A DNA stretch of 64,000 bases from Phoronis australis. Taxonomy: Eukaryota; Phoronida; Phoronidae. Every line of letters starts with the position of its first letter. The first letter of the stretch is position 1. The stretch is from positions 133,375-197,374 of the forward strand of contig NMRA01000662.1 in assembly GCA_002633005.1 (NCBI GenBank), in the 5' to 3' direction. Below, piece after piece: positions 51,497-63,200 of this stretch. The position numbers and the translations under genes were made by a program. Under the pieces are notes generated by a model. That model made no database searches, was not told the origin of the DNA, and worked only from the letters and a program-made list of their open reading frames with translations.

Positions 51497-52058
51497 AAGA
51501 TTGTCGTCAAAATATATATTGATATGCAGCTTTGTACCAAGGCTATCTTAGACCACGTAATATCTGAAAATTCCGTGAGCTTAGAATTCAGTTTGAGCAG
51601 AATCTGAGACATGAATGCAATAAGGAGCAGACATCTTGCCAGTCTCTTGTGAAGTCGCACACTCATTCAATAATTCATGGTTTCAGCAGTGTCCTAGCTG
51701 GCCCAAAACTGCTGTTTGCAGAAGCACAAAATGATTCAGGAACACGCCAGGAATTATATGTATGTCAGTATGATGACACTTGCCACTTGACTTGGCTTTC
51801 CTCAATTCCAGTCCACTGACTGCTGGTTTATGAGCCTTGACCCTTGGTAATTGCCAGTTACTTGCACACCCACCCAAGAATTAACACTTTTCAATGCAGA
51901 CAGTAGCTTTAAACAAGTTAGCCAAGCCAACAGAATACCATCAGTTTGCTGTCCTGTGATGAATGCTTTCATGAAGCAGACAACTTGGGAATGGGAAAGA
52001 TACAGACACAATATTTTCCTGGCATCTGATTGGCGGTTCTGACCATTTTGCACTTACA
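51497..52058. other. Unassigned stretch
   Basis: Open frames occur on both strands (51802-52053), but I recognise nothing in them. Confidence 0.35.
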
Positions 52059-52214
52059 CCTGGTCCCAGTTGCATAAAAGTTATACGCCGTATAGCAACA
52101 ACAATGCCGTCGCATTACCACGCGTCACGTTGTTATTGTTGAACAATGCACCTGACGTCATGCAACAATCAAACTTATCCAGTGGATAACTTTTGAAGCT
52201 GTATGCAGCCCAGG
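52059..52214. mobile_element. Terminal-inverted-repeat MITE (156 bp)
   Basis: The left end CCTGGTCCCAGTTGCATAAA continues AGTTAT. The right end has ATAACTTTTGAAGC and GCAGCCCAGG. The inverted CCTGG...TGCA...AAAAGTTAT order on both ends defines the element. No coding capacity. Confidence 0.55.
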
Positions 52215-53107
52215 TGGCTAACATATTATTTTAGGCTAAATTTTCCAACTTTTAAATTAAAATTATTATTAAACGTACAAGCGTATTCTCGGGAACTTTT
52301 TTGAAATTGACTTTTGATCATCTGGAGATGGGTTTAATGCAAAGATCCCGTTGCCCCACCAAAAGTAGCGACGGAGGTGAAAGATAGGAGAGCTGAGACT
52401 ATGACCCATGTCACGAGCGTGCTGTTTTTGAAACGGGCGACACACTTTCCTTTGTTACAAAAGACGGCGAATTATGCTAGACAATGACGTTTATTTGATT
52501 GTTTTCCACTTAAACGGCTGCAACGAATAAGGTGAATGTCGGTTGACAACCAGATTTTGCATGCACCCCCGCCGGTCCGTTAGCTCTACATGTTGATGCA
52601 AGTTTTACGACGAGGTGACGAGTAACTAGTATACCCGGGTAGTCAACGGGCTGTGTCAAATTTCGGAGTCTAACGGAGCTCAACACACAGTGGTACGATA
52701 GTGTTCATACAGCTATAGTCGGTAACTAACCACTGAATCCTTCAAGTTTACAGAGCTCAGTATAGGCTGGAAGCTGACTAAGAGTCCACACTGCCCACAG
52801 ACACAGTCACACCAGTGTAAATTGTTGATACAAACTGGTTGCACCTGCAAATTTTCGTCTGACGATAACAACGACTGGGTATCACTTTTTGTTGCTTCGG
52901 CTGGATTTTTTATGGGTTTAGCAGATAAGATGGGGGACCACAAGGGATAACATGACCCCCAAAATTAACTTGTATAAAAGAGGAAATTCGACAATTTTGA
53001 TAACTACGGATAAAACATTATTTCAAATAAACAAAAACACATCTGAAGATATGACCAATTTACCCTCAAACACAACAATAATGAAACGATACATCTGGGG
53101 TAACTGA
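52215..53107. other. Unassigned stretch
   Basis: A minus-strand frame at 52713-52943 contains the cysteine pattern WCDCVCGQC, possibly a relic of a metal-binding domain, but too short to assign. Confidence 0.3.
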
Positions 53108-54085
53108 ATAAGCTGGCTTCAAATTAAAGTGCTTGAAACATATCTAAGTCGTGATCGTCATCACTCTCTTCACCAGATGATTCCATTTCTCTTGGTAAAG
53201 GAGCACGACCTTTGTCTACATCGCTGACCATACCATCAACTCTCTCGGCATCGCCACCATTGTCATAGTGTCTTTGTTTCGACTTGAACCTCTGGAATGA
53301 GCGCAGAGGACATCTGTTCTCCACTGATGAACCAAATGATGAGAAATTCGCCGCCAACACTGATTTTCTCATCCATTGGTGTGTGTTTTGTCCACGATTT
53401 GGAGATGAGCTCCACCCCACCAAGTAAATGCACTTCTATCCACGTGAAGTTCTAGTTCAGCTTCACACTGTGGAATACTGCTGCCCTCGACGCTTTTAAG
53501 CTTCTCAAATGGGCGCTAAGCGTTGTCTTTCGTTTGTAAGTTTCGTCGACCACATTGAACCGGTGTTTGTTTAGTCCTGCAAGATTTTGATGACTTCTTC
53601 TGTTGGAATATCGCGGCTCAGTGAAGCAAATGCTCTCTAGAACTTATCACTTTTTGCCACAATTGCATATGGTCTGTTCTTTCCTTTCCTTACAAATGCA
53701 CAAGTATAGTCACATCCAGTGAACACGTGTAGGCCTTGGAGTGCAGCACACATAGCTTGGCCTATCGTACTTACCAATCTTGGTTACGTTTAAATAACGC
53801 AGATCGACTTGTTCTCTAGTCCCAGCCTCCATCCACACCATGAATGTAATTTAATTAATGGAAAATTTGTAGGAGCAACACTAAAATGTCGGTTTCAGAA
53901 ACTCTTATCAAAGAGTGTAGAAGTATACTGAAGTATATTTCCACACTCCTTGCTCTTATGATGATGTCGCCACGTGTGGACTTGTCCGCCTCAATCATGT
54001 GAATGAAGACACGACACTGGTGTCGGCTTCCATGTGATTACAGCTTAGGGATGGAACTGATTCTGGGCATACTTCTTCATCTTCA
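53108..54085 (-). pseudogene. Decayed transposon-associated protein gene (HxFTGCD family)
   Basis: Read on the minus strand from 54085 downwards, recognisable blocks occur in order across several frames: CNHMEADTSVV, IEADKSTRGDIIIRARS, ETDILVLLL, RYLNVTKIG, TIGQAMCAALQGLHVFTGCD, AFVRKGKNRP, AFASLSRDIPTEEVIKIL and GEFLIIWFISGEQ. The order EADT, TDxLVLLL, R-Y-(I/L)-(D/N)-V and L-H-x-F-T-G-C-D is that of a protein family I know as high-copy, transposon-like predicted genes of cnidarians and lophotrochozoans, function unknown. At least three frameshifts and several stops break it. The last frame ends in an acidic tail (SSGEESDDDHDLDMFQAL) at 53124. The family recall is from memory. Confidence 0.6.
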
Positions 54086-54530
54086 ACAAGTTCCCTTCCT
54101 ACAACAGGGTCTTTTTGTCCCTCGGGGTCCAAAAACCCCAGTCTTACGCATCTTAAGTTGTGGATACGGTGTCCAAGGTTGCTAAACTATCTTTTGGGAA
54201 AAGAATTTTTGTTGTACTTAAAAGTTTTAAGAGTAACTTTCACACAAATTCCTTATTCTGTGATTGCTTGGTCAAATTAGTAACAAAAACAACATATAGC
54301 GACAAGACGAATATGAAGTAGGTTGAAAATTGTCAAATGTTTTTAAGAATGAGTTTTGTGTCGAAAATGATCCACCGTAAATCACTAACTGTGCCCAGTA
54401 AGTATCATGACGTAGTGTTGGGGTATAACACTGCATGATGGGGCTATATGTGAGCCCCCAAGGTACGTCATTAGAGCAAGAGTCGTTTTCACATCTACGA
54501 GTTGTCAATGAATACTACAAAACTTTGTTT

Positions 54531-54988
54531 AGCATAGATGATGTTCAAATACCATTGTCGTTTAGTTCCTGCTTTACATTAGCATAGATGATGTTCAAAT
54601 ACCACTGTTCTTTAGTTCCTGCTATACATTAGCATAGATAATGTTCAAATACCATTGTCGTTTAGTTCCTGCTTTACATTAGCATAGCTGATGTTCAAAT
54701 ACTATTGTTCTTTAGTTCCTGCTATACATTAGCATAGATGATGTTCAAATACCATTGCCGTTTAGTTTCTACTATACATTAGCATAGATGATGTTCAAAT
54801 ACCATTGCCGTTTAGTTCCTGCTATACATTAGCATAGATGATGTTCAAATACCATTGCCATTTAGTTCCTGCTATACATTAGCATAGATGATGTTCAAAT
54901 ACCATTGTCGTTTAGTTCCTGCTACACATTAGCATAGATAATGTTCAAATACCATTGTCGTTTAGTTCCTGCTATACATTAGCATAGG
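54531..54988 (+). repeat. 50-bp minisatellite (about 9 units)
   Basis: Units begin AGCATAGATGATGTTCAAAT, continue ACCATTGTCGTTTAGTTCCT and end GCTATACATT, with one to three substitutions per unit. The array ends 95 bp before a large foldback element. Confidence 0.95.
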
Positions 54989-55083
54989 TAGGAGCAAGCA
55001 AAAAGATGAACTTTTCATGTGGAATTCAATTTAATAATCACTAGTGTCAGTATACAAAATTGAAATTATTTTATACATACATC

Positions 55084-55625
55084 TATGCAGAATTGATTAA
55101 ACACACACGACGCTTTTCGTTGTTGACAGTCTTTATTCCGTTTCGTTCATAGGTTCGGAATAAAACTCTACTATCAACGGAACAGAGATGAAGTAACTGA
55201 CCTAGCGGCATAATTAAAAAGTACACGATATTTCGTAAGTATTAGAGTCCCTTTTGATTGCATTCGAGAAGCCTAGCTGTTTTGAATGAGCAGCAAACAG
55301 GGTCGCGTCGCACGTTACACTTGTTTGCGTGACTTTCCTGTTAACCCCCTTCATTTGTCATTCTTTGCAGTATTTCACACCTGTCGCGTCCCACTGTGTA
55401 TGTCTCCAGCTTATGTTCTGTGGAGGCGTTACTGCGTCATTTTATATCCACTTGAGAATGAAACAAGTATGTTTCGAAATATGGTGTACTTTTTTAATTA
55501 TGTCGCTAGGTCAGTTATTTCATCTATGTTCCGTTGAGAGTAGAGTTTTTTTCGGAACCTATGAACGAAACGGAATAAAGATTGTCAACAACGAAAAGTG
55601 TCGTGTGTTTAATCAATTCTGCATA
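55084..55625. mobile_element. Foldback element with ~150-bp inverted arms
   Basis: The left arm 55084-55235 (starting TATGCAGAATTGATTAAACA) and right arm 55475-55625 (ending AATCAATTCTGCATA) are reverse complements with roughly 10% mismatches. They surround a 239-bp unique centre. The open frames here (for example 55329-55781) lack any known domain and run through an arm, so I do not call a gene. This is a long-TIR or foldback DNA transposon, probably non-autonomous. Confidence 0.85.
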
Positions 55626-55654
55626 TTGGAAAACTTGCTCCCGAAGTACAACCA

Positions 55655-55709
55655 CATACATATATGTATATATGTATATGTATATATGTATGTGTATATG
55701 TATATTTAT
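55655..55709 (+). repeat. TATATGTA-type microsatellite
   Basis: ATATATGTATATATGTATAT-type words run for about 55 bp. Confidence 0.85.
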
Positions 55710-55760
55710 ACCACAATATTAGCCTCGAATGGCAGATACAACCGTGTAATAACCCACAAA

Positions 55761-55782
55761 GTTATCTCACTAGTGAGATAAC
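55761..55782. repeat. Perfect 22-bp palindrome
   Basis: GTTATCTCACT is followed directly by its reverse complement AGTGAGATAAC with no loop. It may be two abutting transposon ends. Confidence 0.9.
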
Positions 55783-55784
55783 AT

Positions 55785-55868
55785 TTTGGCGGGAAACCGA
55801 GGCCGGATTCAAACGGGCCTCAAGAGTTTCGAGTAACCACTACACCACTCAGCGGCTGACGTCATCGG
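55785..55868 (-). mobile_element. tRNA-like SINE head or tRNA relic
   Basis: The minus strand carries an exact A-box pattern (TGGTGTAGTGGTTA) and, 33 bases on, a B-box-like CGTTTGAATCCGG flanked by GGCC on both sides. The anticodon stem is poorly paired, so this is a relic rather than a working tRNA gene. Confidence 0.45.
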
Positions 55869-56381
55869 ACGTGAAAATAGAATACTTAAATGAGCGCGCG
55901 CAACAATCGCATGTTCAGAACAGGACATTGCACCGACATTTATACGCTATGAAAAATAAGACGCATAATTTCCATAAAAAACGATATTATAATTCAGTGA
56001 AATTTTTCTCTCGTGTTCTCTCACTTGTAAATCACCAATCTTCAACTTGAATGCGGGTATCGTGTCGTCGTCGGGACCCTTTGACTTGAGCATTATAGTC
56101 AGTTACTAGTGGTAACCTACTTTAGCAGACGATATTTTCCCGGTCGAAGCTTAGCGTGATAAAATGTGTAGTAAGCTATAATAGTTGCTAAACCTTAATT
56201 TATAGATTCACTTTATTTCTATTTTGTTTAAATTTTCAATTGGTTTTGAGTATAAGTGCTCATTATTTGACAAAAATAGCTCGGCTTTTCTTAAAAGGTC
56301 ACAACCTCCGACCCCGGGCCTCTGACATAGAGAAACTTAGATCGATTCATTGCAATGTTTCTCGTTCAGTATGTGGTATAA

Positions 56382-56536
56382 ATAGATTATTACATGTTCT
56401 GAGTCGTTATCTAAAGCCCTCGTGGATTTTGGAAAATTATCACCCTCGGGGCTAATGCCCCTCGGGCGATAATTCTCCAAAATCCCATCGGGCTCTAGAT
56501 AACGGGGGATAACGACTTCACCATGTAATAATCTAT
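56382..56536. mobile_element. 155-bp foldback element
   Basis: The left arm starts ATAGATTATTACATG and the right arm ends CATGTAATAATCTAT. Internal pairs include GTTATCTAAAGCCC with GGGCTCTAGATAAC, and GGATTTTGGA with TCCAAAATCC. The centre is GGGGC-TAAT-GCCCC. Nearly the whole element can form one hairpin. It lies outside recognised genes, about 0.7 kb beyond the PDCD7 stop. Confidence 0.85.
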
Positions 56537-57245
56537 ATGTATGTGTATAAGTATATGTATATACGTTTCATTGAAAAGTAAGCTGTTCTTGGCCTTAGAT
56601 AGTTTGTTCAACAAACTTTCGTATTGTGTACATAAATGTCTTTCTTAGTGGCAGTTGAAATAGTATATCGCCCACTGTAAGTGGCATCACGAACACAAAC
56701 ATAGGAGTATATATAAAATAAAACACTATACAAAACCTTTCATAGTAAAACCGGTGCTGTACTTAGACTAGACTTCAGTCATCCAAGGCAAATAAATTTG
56801 AAATCATAAACACTATCCTATATGTATATGAATTGTGTGTGTATGTATGTATGTATGTATGTATGTATATATGGGTAATTGGTAGTGAGTCATCATGTAG
56901 GCAAATACTAAAAACAATTAAAAATAATGGACTATATTAATATCTGGATTTGGAGTAGTGGTCGTCTGAAGTTGAAAATAAATGAGAGATATTCGTAAGG
57001 AATAGGTTTATGCATACCCATTCTAAAAGAGCTTCATATACCAATTTGGAAAGATGTAGCATGCAATCATCAGGGAACATTTGAAGTCTCAGGTGCTTGA
57101 ACTTTCAATGTAGGTGATATAAACATGTCCTCTGTCAACAAATAAGTTGACTTGATACAGCTGATCAGTTTATGCACTGAACCTCGTGTCAGTCACTAAC
57201 AGCCAGTTCTTTAAAACCCAAGAACTTCTCATCTGTGTTCCAAGT
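56537..57245. other. Probable 3' flank or 3' UTR side of PDCD7
   Basis: It holds a (TATG)n microsatellite at about 56836-56870. No clear minus-strand AATAAA was found near the stop, so the mRNA end is undefined. Confidence 0.4.
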
Positions 57246-60200
57246 TTAGACACCATTCACTCTTGGTAAGACCCAGCTCTGTGGTATTTTACTGCCCCCT
57301 GGTGTTCCTGGTGGAACTAGATACATATCCCATTGCCTCCTGCAGAAAGAGAGAGAGAGAGATATACAGAACAGTAACACTTTCATGTGTTCAAGAATAC
57401 AGCACAAGGACAATGGTTGTCTGAAGCCCACATTCAATCACCGGAAGACAGTGTAAATAACAAATTTCATTAAAGAGAAATTTCACCATTATTAAGCTGA
57501 GATTGCTGAATTCTTAACCAAAGCGATTTGGGGTTTGAAAACATTAACCCCTCATCCAATCTGCAAGTGTTTGTGAATAAGCTCCCCCCAAGCACAAACA
57601 ATGCAGACAAGGATCATTTTTGAATCCGCAATGCTAGAGTTGTCAAACCTCAATAAACTGTGAAGCATTTTATTGAGTCACTGATGGTCTCAATACTCTT
57701 GTTGGCAACAAAACTAAAACCCACAGTAAAGAATATGACTGATTTAATGAGAGTAAAAGGCTTAATTGGATTTTAGTTTTTCAACCAGTTAAACAGGGTG
57801 AATTACTGTTATAAGCAATTTGATTGTTTAATCAAAACTGATATCAATGAGTTCAGGAGGTGCAACTACTGCAATGGTGGAGAAATAACGTCCAACACAG
57901 GACTGAAGGAAATAACATTCAACACAGGTCTGAAGAAAATAACGTCAAACACAGGACTGAAGGAAATAACGTCCAACACAAGACTGACGGAAATACGGAA
58001 ATAACGTCCAACACAGGACTGAAAGAAATAACGTCCAACACAGGACTGAAGGAAATAATGTCCAACACAGGACTGAAGGAAATAACGTCCAACACAGGAC
58101 TGAAGGAAATAACGTCGTTGCTTAGTATGCAAAGTATCTCATCATCTTTCTCACCTTATGTTCACTAGAGACCGCAGATCCTGGTTGGCCTGTTTGTAAT
58201 ATTGGTCAAATGGATACATGGGGTCACTAGGCTTGATGTTAACTGTAAAAGCGACAGTAACTAATCAACAACAGCTGTTTCAACCTACACCAATCTTCCA
58301 TTAAACATTTCCACTTTTCACTATCCCAGCTTGAACAGAGAGGTGACAGTAATCTACATGTAAACTCAATATGACCACACCAATACTATCACCTGTTTCT
58401 CAAATCACCACTCACCTCGTGGCCCAAACATTGCCCAGCGTGCCCTTCTCTCCCAATCCTTTAGCTCGGCCTCCTCTCTCTTAGTGGCCCGATAGGTTTC
58501 CTTTCTCTCAGTCTCCTCTAACTCTGTCTCTAACATCACCTTTAATAAAGGTAAGGTCATAACATCACCTTTAATGACGATAAGGTCATTACATCACCTT
58601 TAATGAAGGTAAGGTCATAACATCACCTTTAATGAAGGTACGGTCATAACATCACCTTTAATGAAGGTAGGGTCATAACATCACCTTCAACGAAGGTAAG
58701 GTCATAACATCACCTTCAATGAAGGTAAGGTCATAACATCACCTTCAATGAAGGTAGGGTCATAACATCCCCTTTAATGAAGGTAGGGTCTAACATCACC
58801 CTTAATGAAGGTACGGTCATAACATCACCCTTAATGAAGGTAAGGTCATAACATCACCTTTAATGAAGGTAAGGTCATAACAACATGATGGGCAATACAG
58901 TTTAACAGACACAAAATGCACTTTAGGGATTAAAGTTATAGGCTTTGATCAGAGCTATATGACAATACAATCCGTTGTTTTTGGCGATTTTACTACGAAG
59001 CACCAATTCTAGTCATTCAATGCTAAACATTTGCTGAAAACAAGGCTGGTTACAAACGCTTAAAATAGTTTGCCATTTACCAAGAGGGGTTTAGCTCTGG
59101 CAGAAGGGCTTTAGAATGCGACCGTAGGTTACAAGTTTGAAATGTACATCAAGGATGATCTCAGAATGTTGCCTTCCTTTTAGATATTGTCCCTTTCAAA
59201 GTACAACACAACTTCCTATAACAGTACAACATAACTCCCTTTAACAGTACAACATAACTCCCTTTAACAATACAACATAACTGCATAACCAGATCCATTA
59301 TCATAATTTCTTCCTTAATTGAAATTAGTATCAAACCAGGGTACGCTATAACAACACAATGCACCAAAGAAGAAGAATGACAAATCTTACATAACCCAAG
59401 AAGTTTGTGCTAAAATTCAAATTAAACAATTTTTCCATGTTATGCACCAAAACAAATCAAGATATTCTACATGGGCACCAAAAACTCCCCCAAACTGTGT
59501 TTCCTTGTATTCTCTAACTCTAACTGCGGAAAATTTAATCAAGGTCTCAGAAAAAATTGAAACATAGTCAATCAAATGTCAACGACCTCAACTTGAACTC
59601 TGTCGGGCATATGAGGATAAACTCACACAAAGAATACAAGAGCAATGCAGGGCGTTGAAAAGCACCCACAAATGCTCCGCGAACGGTGTGCTTCTAGGGG
59701 TGTTTTCTTTCTATCATAAAAATGGCCACTACATGGTGCAAAATACGTTGAATCCATCCGAAAATGGGATATGTCATTGCTTCTTTAATAGAAAGCTATT
59801 TATAAAATTTCATGAAAATCCGTCAGTCTGAAAAACAGAGGAAAACGGAAAAAATGAAATTGCCCCCAATGGGCACAGCGTTGGTCGGATCTGTCTGAAA
59901 GTGGTTGTCATCATGCCTTGTCAACTTCATATAAATACACTTGCTAAATTTATCAAAGATCCTGCAGTGGGTTTAGGAGATAAGCTATGGCTGCAAAAAG
60001 AAACGCCAATAAGAGGCATCACAGTAGGCAAAGTCGTCAGAAAAACATCGTCAACCGTCCTCTTCACACAAAATGTGCTGATTTTCACAACATTCTTTGA
60101 GAGGTTTGTTTGGTTGATTGAGAGGTGGACGCCAAAAACAGACTAGAAAACAGTAACTAGAAAACAGTAAAAATGGCCACAATATGGCACAAAATATGTC

Positions 60201-63200
60201 AAATCCATCAGAAAGTGGGAAAATGTCATGATTGTTTCGTTAATAGAAAGCTATTTGCCAAATTTCATAAAAATCCATCAAGAAACTACAGAGAAATTGA
60301 GGAAAACAAAAAAGAAGAAATTGCCACTAGGGGGCAGAAGATTCGTCGAATCCATCTGAAAGTTGTCCTCGTCTGTTGTCAACTTCATATAAATACAACT
60401 GCTAAATTTAACAAAGATCCTGCAGTGGGTTTAGGATATAGAGCTATGGGCGCAAAAAGAACATAACTGCCACTTCTGAGGCGCCACAGTAGTCAAAGTC
60501 TTCGGAAAATCATTGTCAACTGTCCTCTTCACACTAACAACACGTGCCAATTTTCACATACTTAGTAAAAATGGCCACTTATTGGCGCAAAATACCTCAA
60601 ATCCATCTGAAAACGAGAGGTTAGCGTCATCTCACTGATAGAAGCATATAGTCCAAATTTTATAAAAATCTGCTGAGGATCTCCGAAGATACAGAGGTAA
60701 GCGTAAAAAACTAAAATTGCCACTAGGAGGCACATCGGTAGTCGGATAGGTCTGAAATTCGTTGTCATCCGTCGTCAGCTGCGTAGGAGCACATCTGTCA
60801 AATCTCATCAAGATCCTGTGAGGGGTTTAGAAAATAGAGCTGCGGACGCCAGACACTGGACGCCAGACAGAGATGGCGGCAATATGCATCCACTTACAAA
60901 TACGTGTGCACAAAAAATTAGACAATTCCAATGTACTAGTTATACTTTGAGTGTGCATTCTTCATCCTCGTAAACGATACGTTGCTTCTTCATCAATTTC
61001 CCATAAGTCCTCAGTTTGGAGTCAAAGAGTTTGTCACTTTCAACTGGTGGATACAGACCTGCAACATTCCGTACAAGACAAGGACATCATCATTGTACAA
61101 TCTGTCATCACATGGTTTTGTACAAGGAGATAAATATAGAAGAGTTGAAGTCACATGGTTTACGATGAGCAGAGTGGTCCGCCATCGTAATGATGAACCA
61201 GTCAAGCTGCCTGTGTACTGTGTAGTATCAAGGAACTGGGAATCGGGTCCTCAGTAGCTCAGTGATGAGAGCACTAGACCGGCAATCCAGAGACCTGTGG
61301 TTCGATTCCCAGTTGGGGTTCCTGATTTTTCTGTGTTTATTTAATACATTTCACTACTGGCCAACCTCAGCATCTATATATTTACTATATCTAATTAACA
61401 CATACTGGTAAATTGCTGATTGTGTATATAATTGTCTAAATCCTGTGTGAAAAAGGCAAAACGCCGCTCGTGGGATGTATGACTTAACAGTTAGCATGAC
61501 AGACATGTCTGTCTTGCCACTGGATTTATGATTGTATAAACTGACACCTAATCACTTGAAAATTAGTCGGAAATATTGCTTCAAAATTTCTCCAATTTTT
61601 AACAAGAAAAAAATTCAGAAACATATTTTTTTTACTACTGTATACATTTCGTCTCCAGTACCACAATGCTTTGCTTCAGTCTTTGTAGTTACGCAGCATG
61701 GCTGTGTGTAGAATTAGTTTCAATTTCATGCTTACATCTTGAATAATCAGTGAGCATCAAATGTTGTGTATCTCTGTGCCAGCACCCCACTTACAAAGAT
61801 GAATCCTTGCCTATCACACTATGCATCTCCCTTTCTCCTGAGTGCCACCCTAGCATACTACGTGACTTTCCCCACAGCGTCTCTCCACCATTCCACGCCA
61901 TCATACTAGACAATCCCACAATGCTTTGCACCACCTAGCACTATCTGCATCCTTCCCAGCATGCAGTGCAGCACACTTACTGTGCTGTGCAGCCCTGTCC
62001 TTGCGTAGCCGCCTCAATTTCCTCAAACTGTCCAACAACTCTTCTACTCTGTCCACATCAGCCATCTTCTTCCTGACTTGACTAAGAATTCTGTCCGCTT
62101 CGTCTTTAATGTCTTTTGCCTGGAAGGGAGACTTAACATCGTAAGAAGACAAGTTGTTGGTTGTGCAACCCCAGCTCATGCGTAGACAATGAAATAGGCT
62201 ACATTCTAGCATGTCTTATCAACTCATTCATTCACTTCAACGTTAAACAAACCTTCATTTTTTCCAACTCGCAAGCATACTGCACAATCAGGTGTACGAG
62301 CCATGAATTGTTTGCACGAACCACTAAATCATCCACAAAATTCTTACACATCATACAAAACTCGCCTGCACAAACCACTGAATCGTCCATACAATTCATA
62401 CACATCATACAAAACTTGTCTGCATAAACCACTAGTCACTTACATACAATTTCTGTAATTCTTAATTACAATCACATTGAGAACCAAGTGACATCTCAGT
62501 AAAAACAGAAAATCGTATCAGGCCCTTTATGTGAGATGGCGGTGGGATAAGTGTCTGTTTCTTTTATTCCAGGTTGTAGGTTTGAGTCCCACTGGGGCAC
62601 ACTGCTAGACCCTTGAGTCAGGTCTCTAGCTCCTCAGCTCGGTTTTATGTACATATTAATAAAGCATAAAACTGGTTACAGGTGATTATTGCAGAGGGTC
62701 CACATGTGCAGCCTTCACACGTCTGGTACAATGTGTACCAGAAAACCTGCAATAATTTTTTTCTCTTATAATAAAATCAATTTTGTAACGTGTCTCACAG
62801 TGACAGGATTCTAGTTCTGTTACAAACTTAAGCAACAGGCAACACGAACGTACGCCATTTTCAAATTTGTAATTTTCGGGTTGGCCGACCCAATAAACTT
62901 TGAAGTTTTCTTGAGTGACTGATAGTTTCAATGTTGTTTTTGGCAACAGAAATGGAATGTGACAGTGGTAAGGAATACGATAAGGTTGATTTGTGAAATA
63001 AAAGGCCTTATGTTTTTAGAAACAGGACCAAATGCAACTTTCATTACCACAACCCAAAATACCGCAGCACCACCTATGGTTCTGTGGTATTCACCCACCC
63101 GAATGACACTTAGCCTACTAGTTGGATAGCAAAATTATATTGAATTTCAACATAGTGAAGTTTTACTGTTACACAGCAGGCTGAAATGCTGAAAACAAAA

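Noticed and set aside
52713-52943. Frame with WCDCVCGQC, reminiscent of a cysteine-rich P2X7-type domain
   Set aside because: Only one short motif; the following conserved residues are not found in any frame.
57798-58168. Proteins made of 9-residue repeats on both strands
   Set aside because: By-product of a 27-bp intronic minisatellite inside PDCD7.
61249-61325. Functional tRNA-Ala (GGC)
   Set aside because: The boxes are good but the anticodon and T stems contain mismatches. A SINE head or pseudogene fits better.
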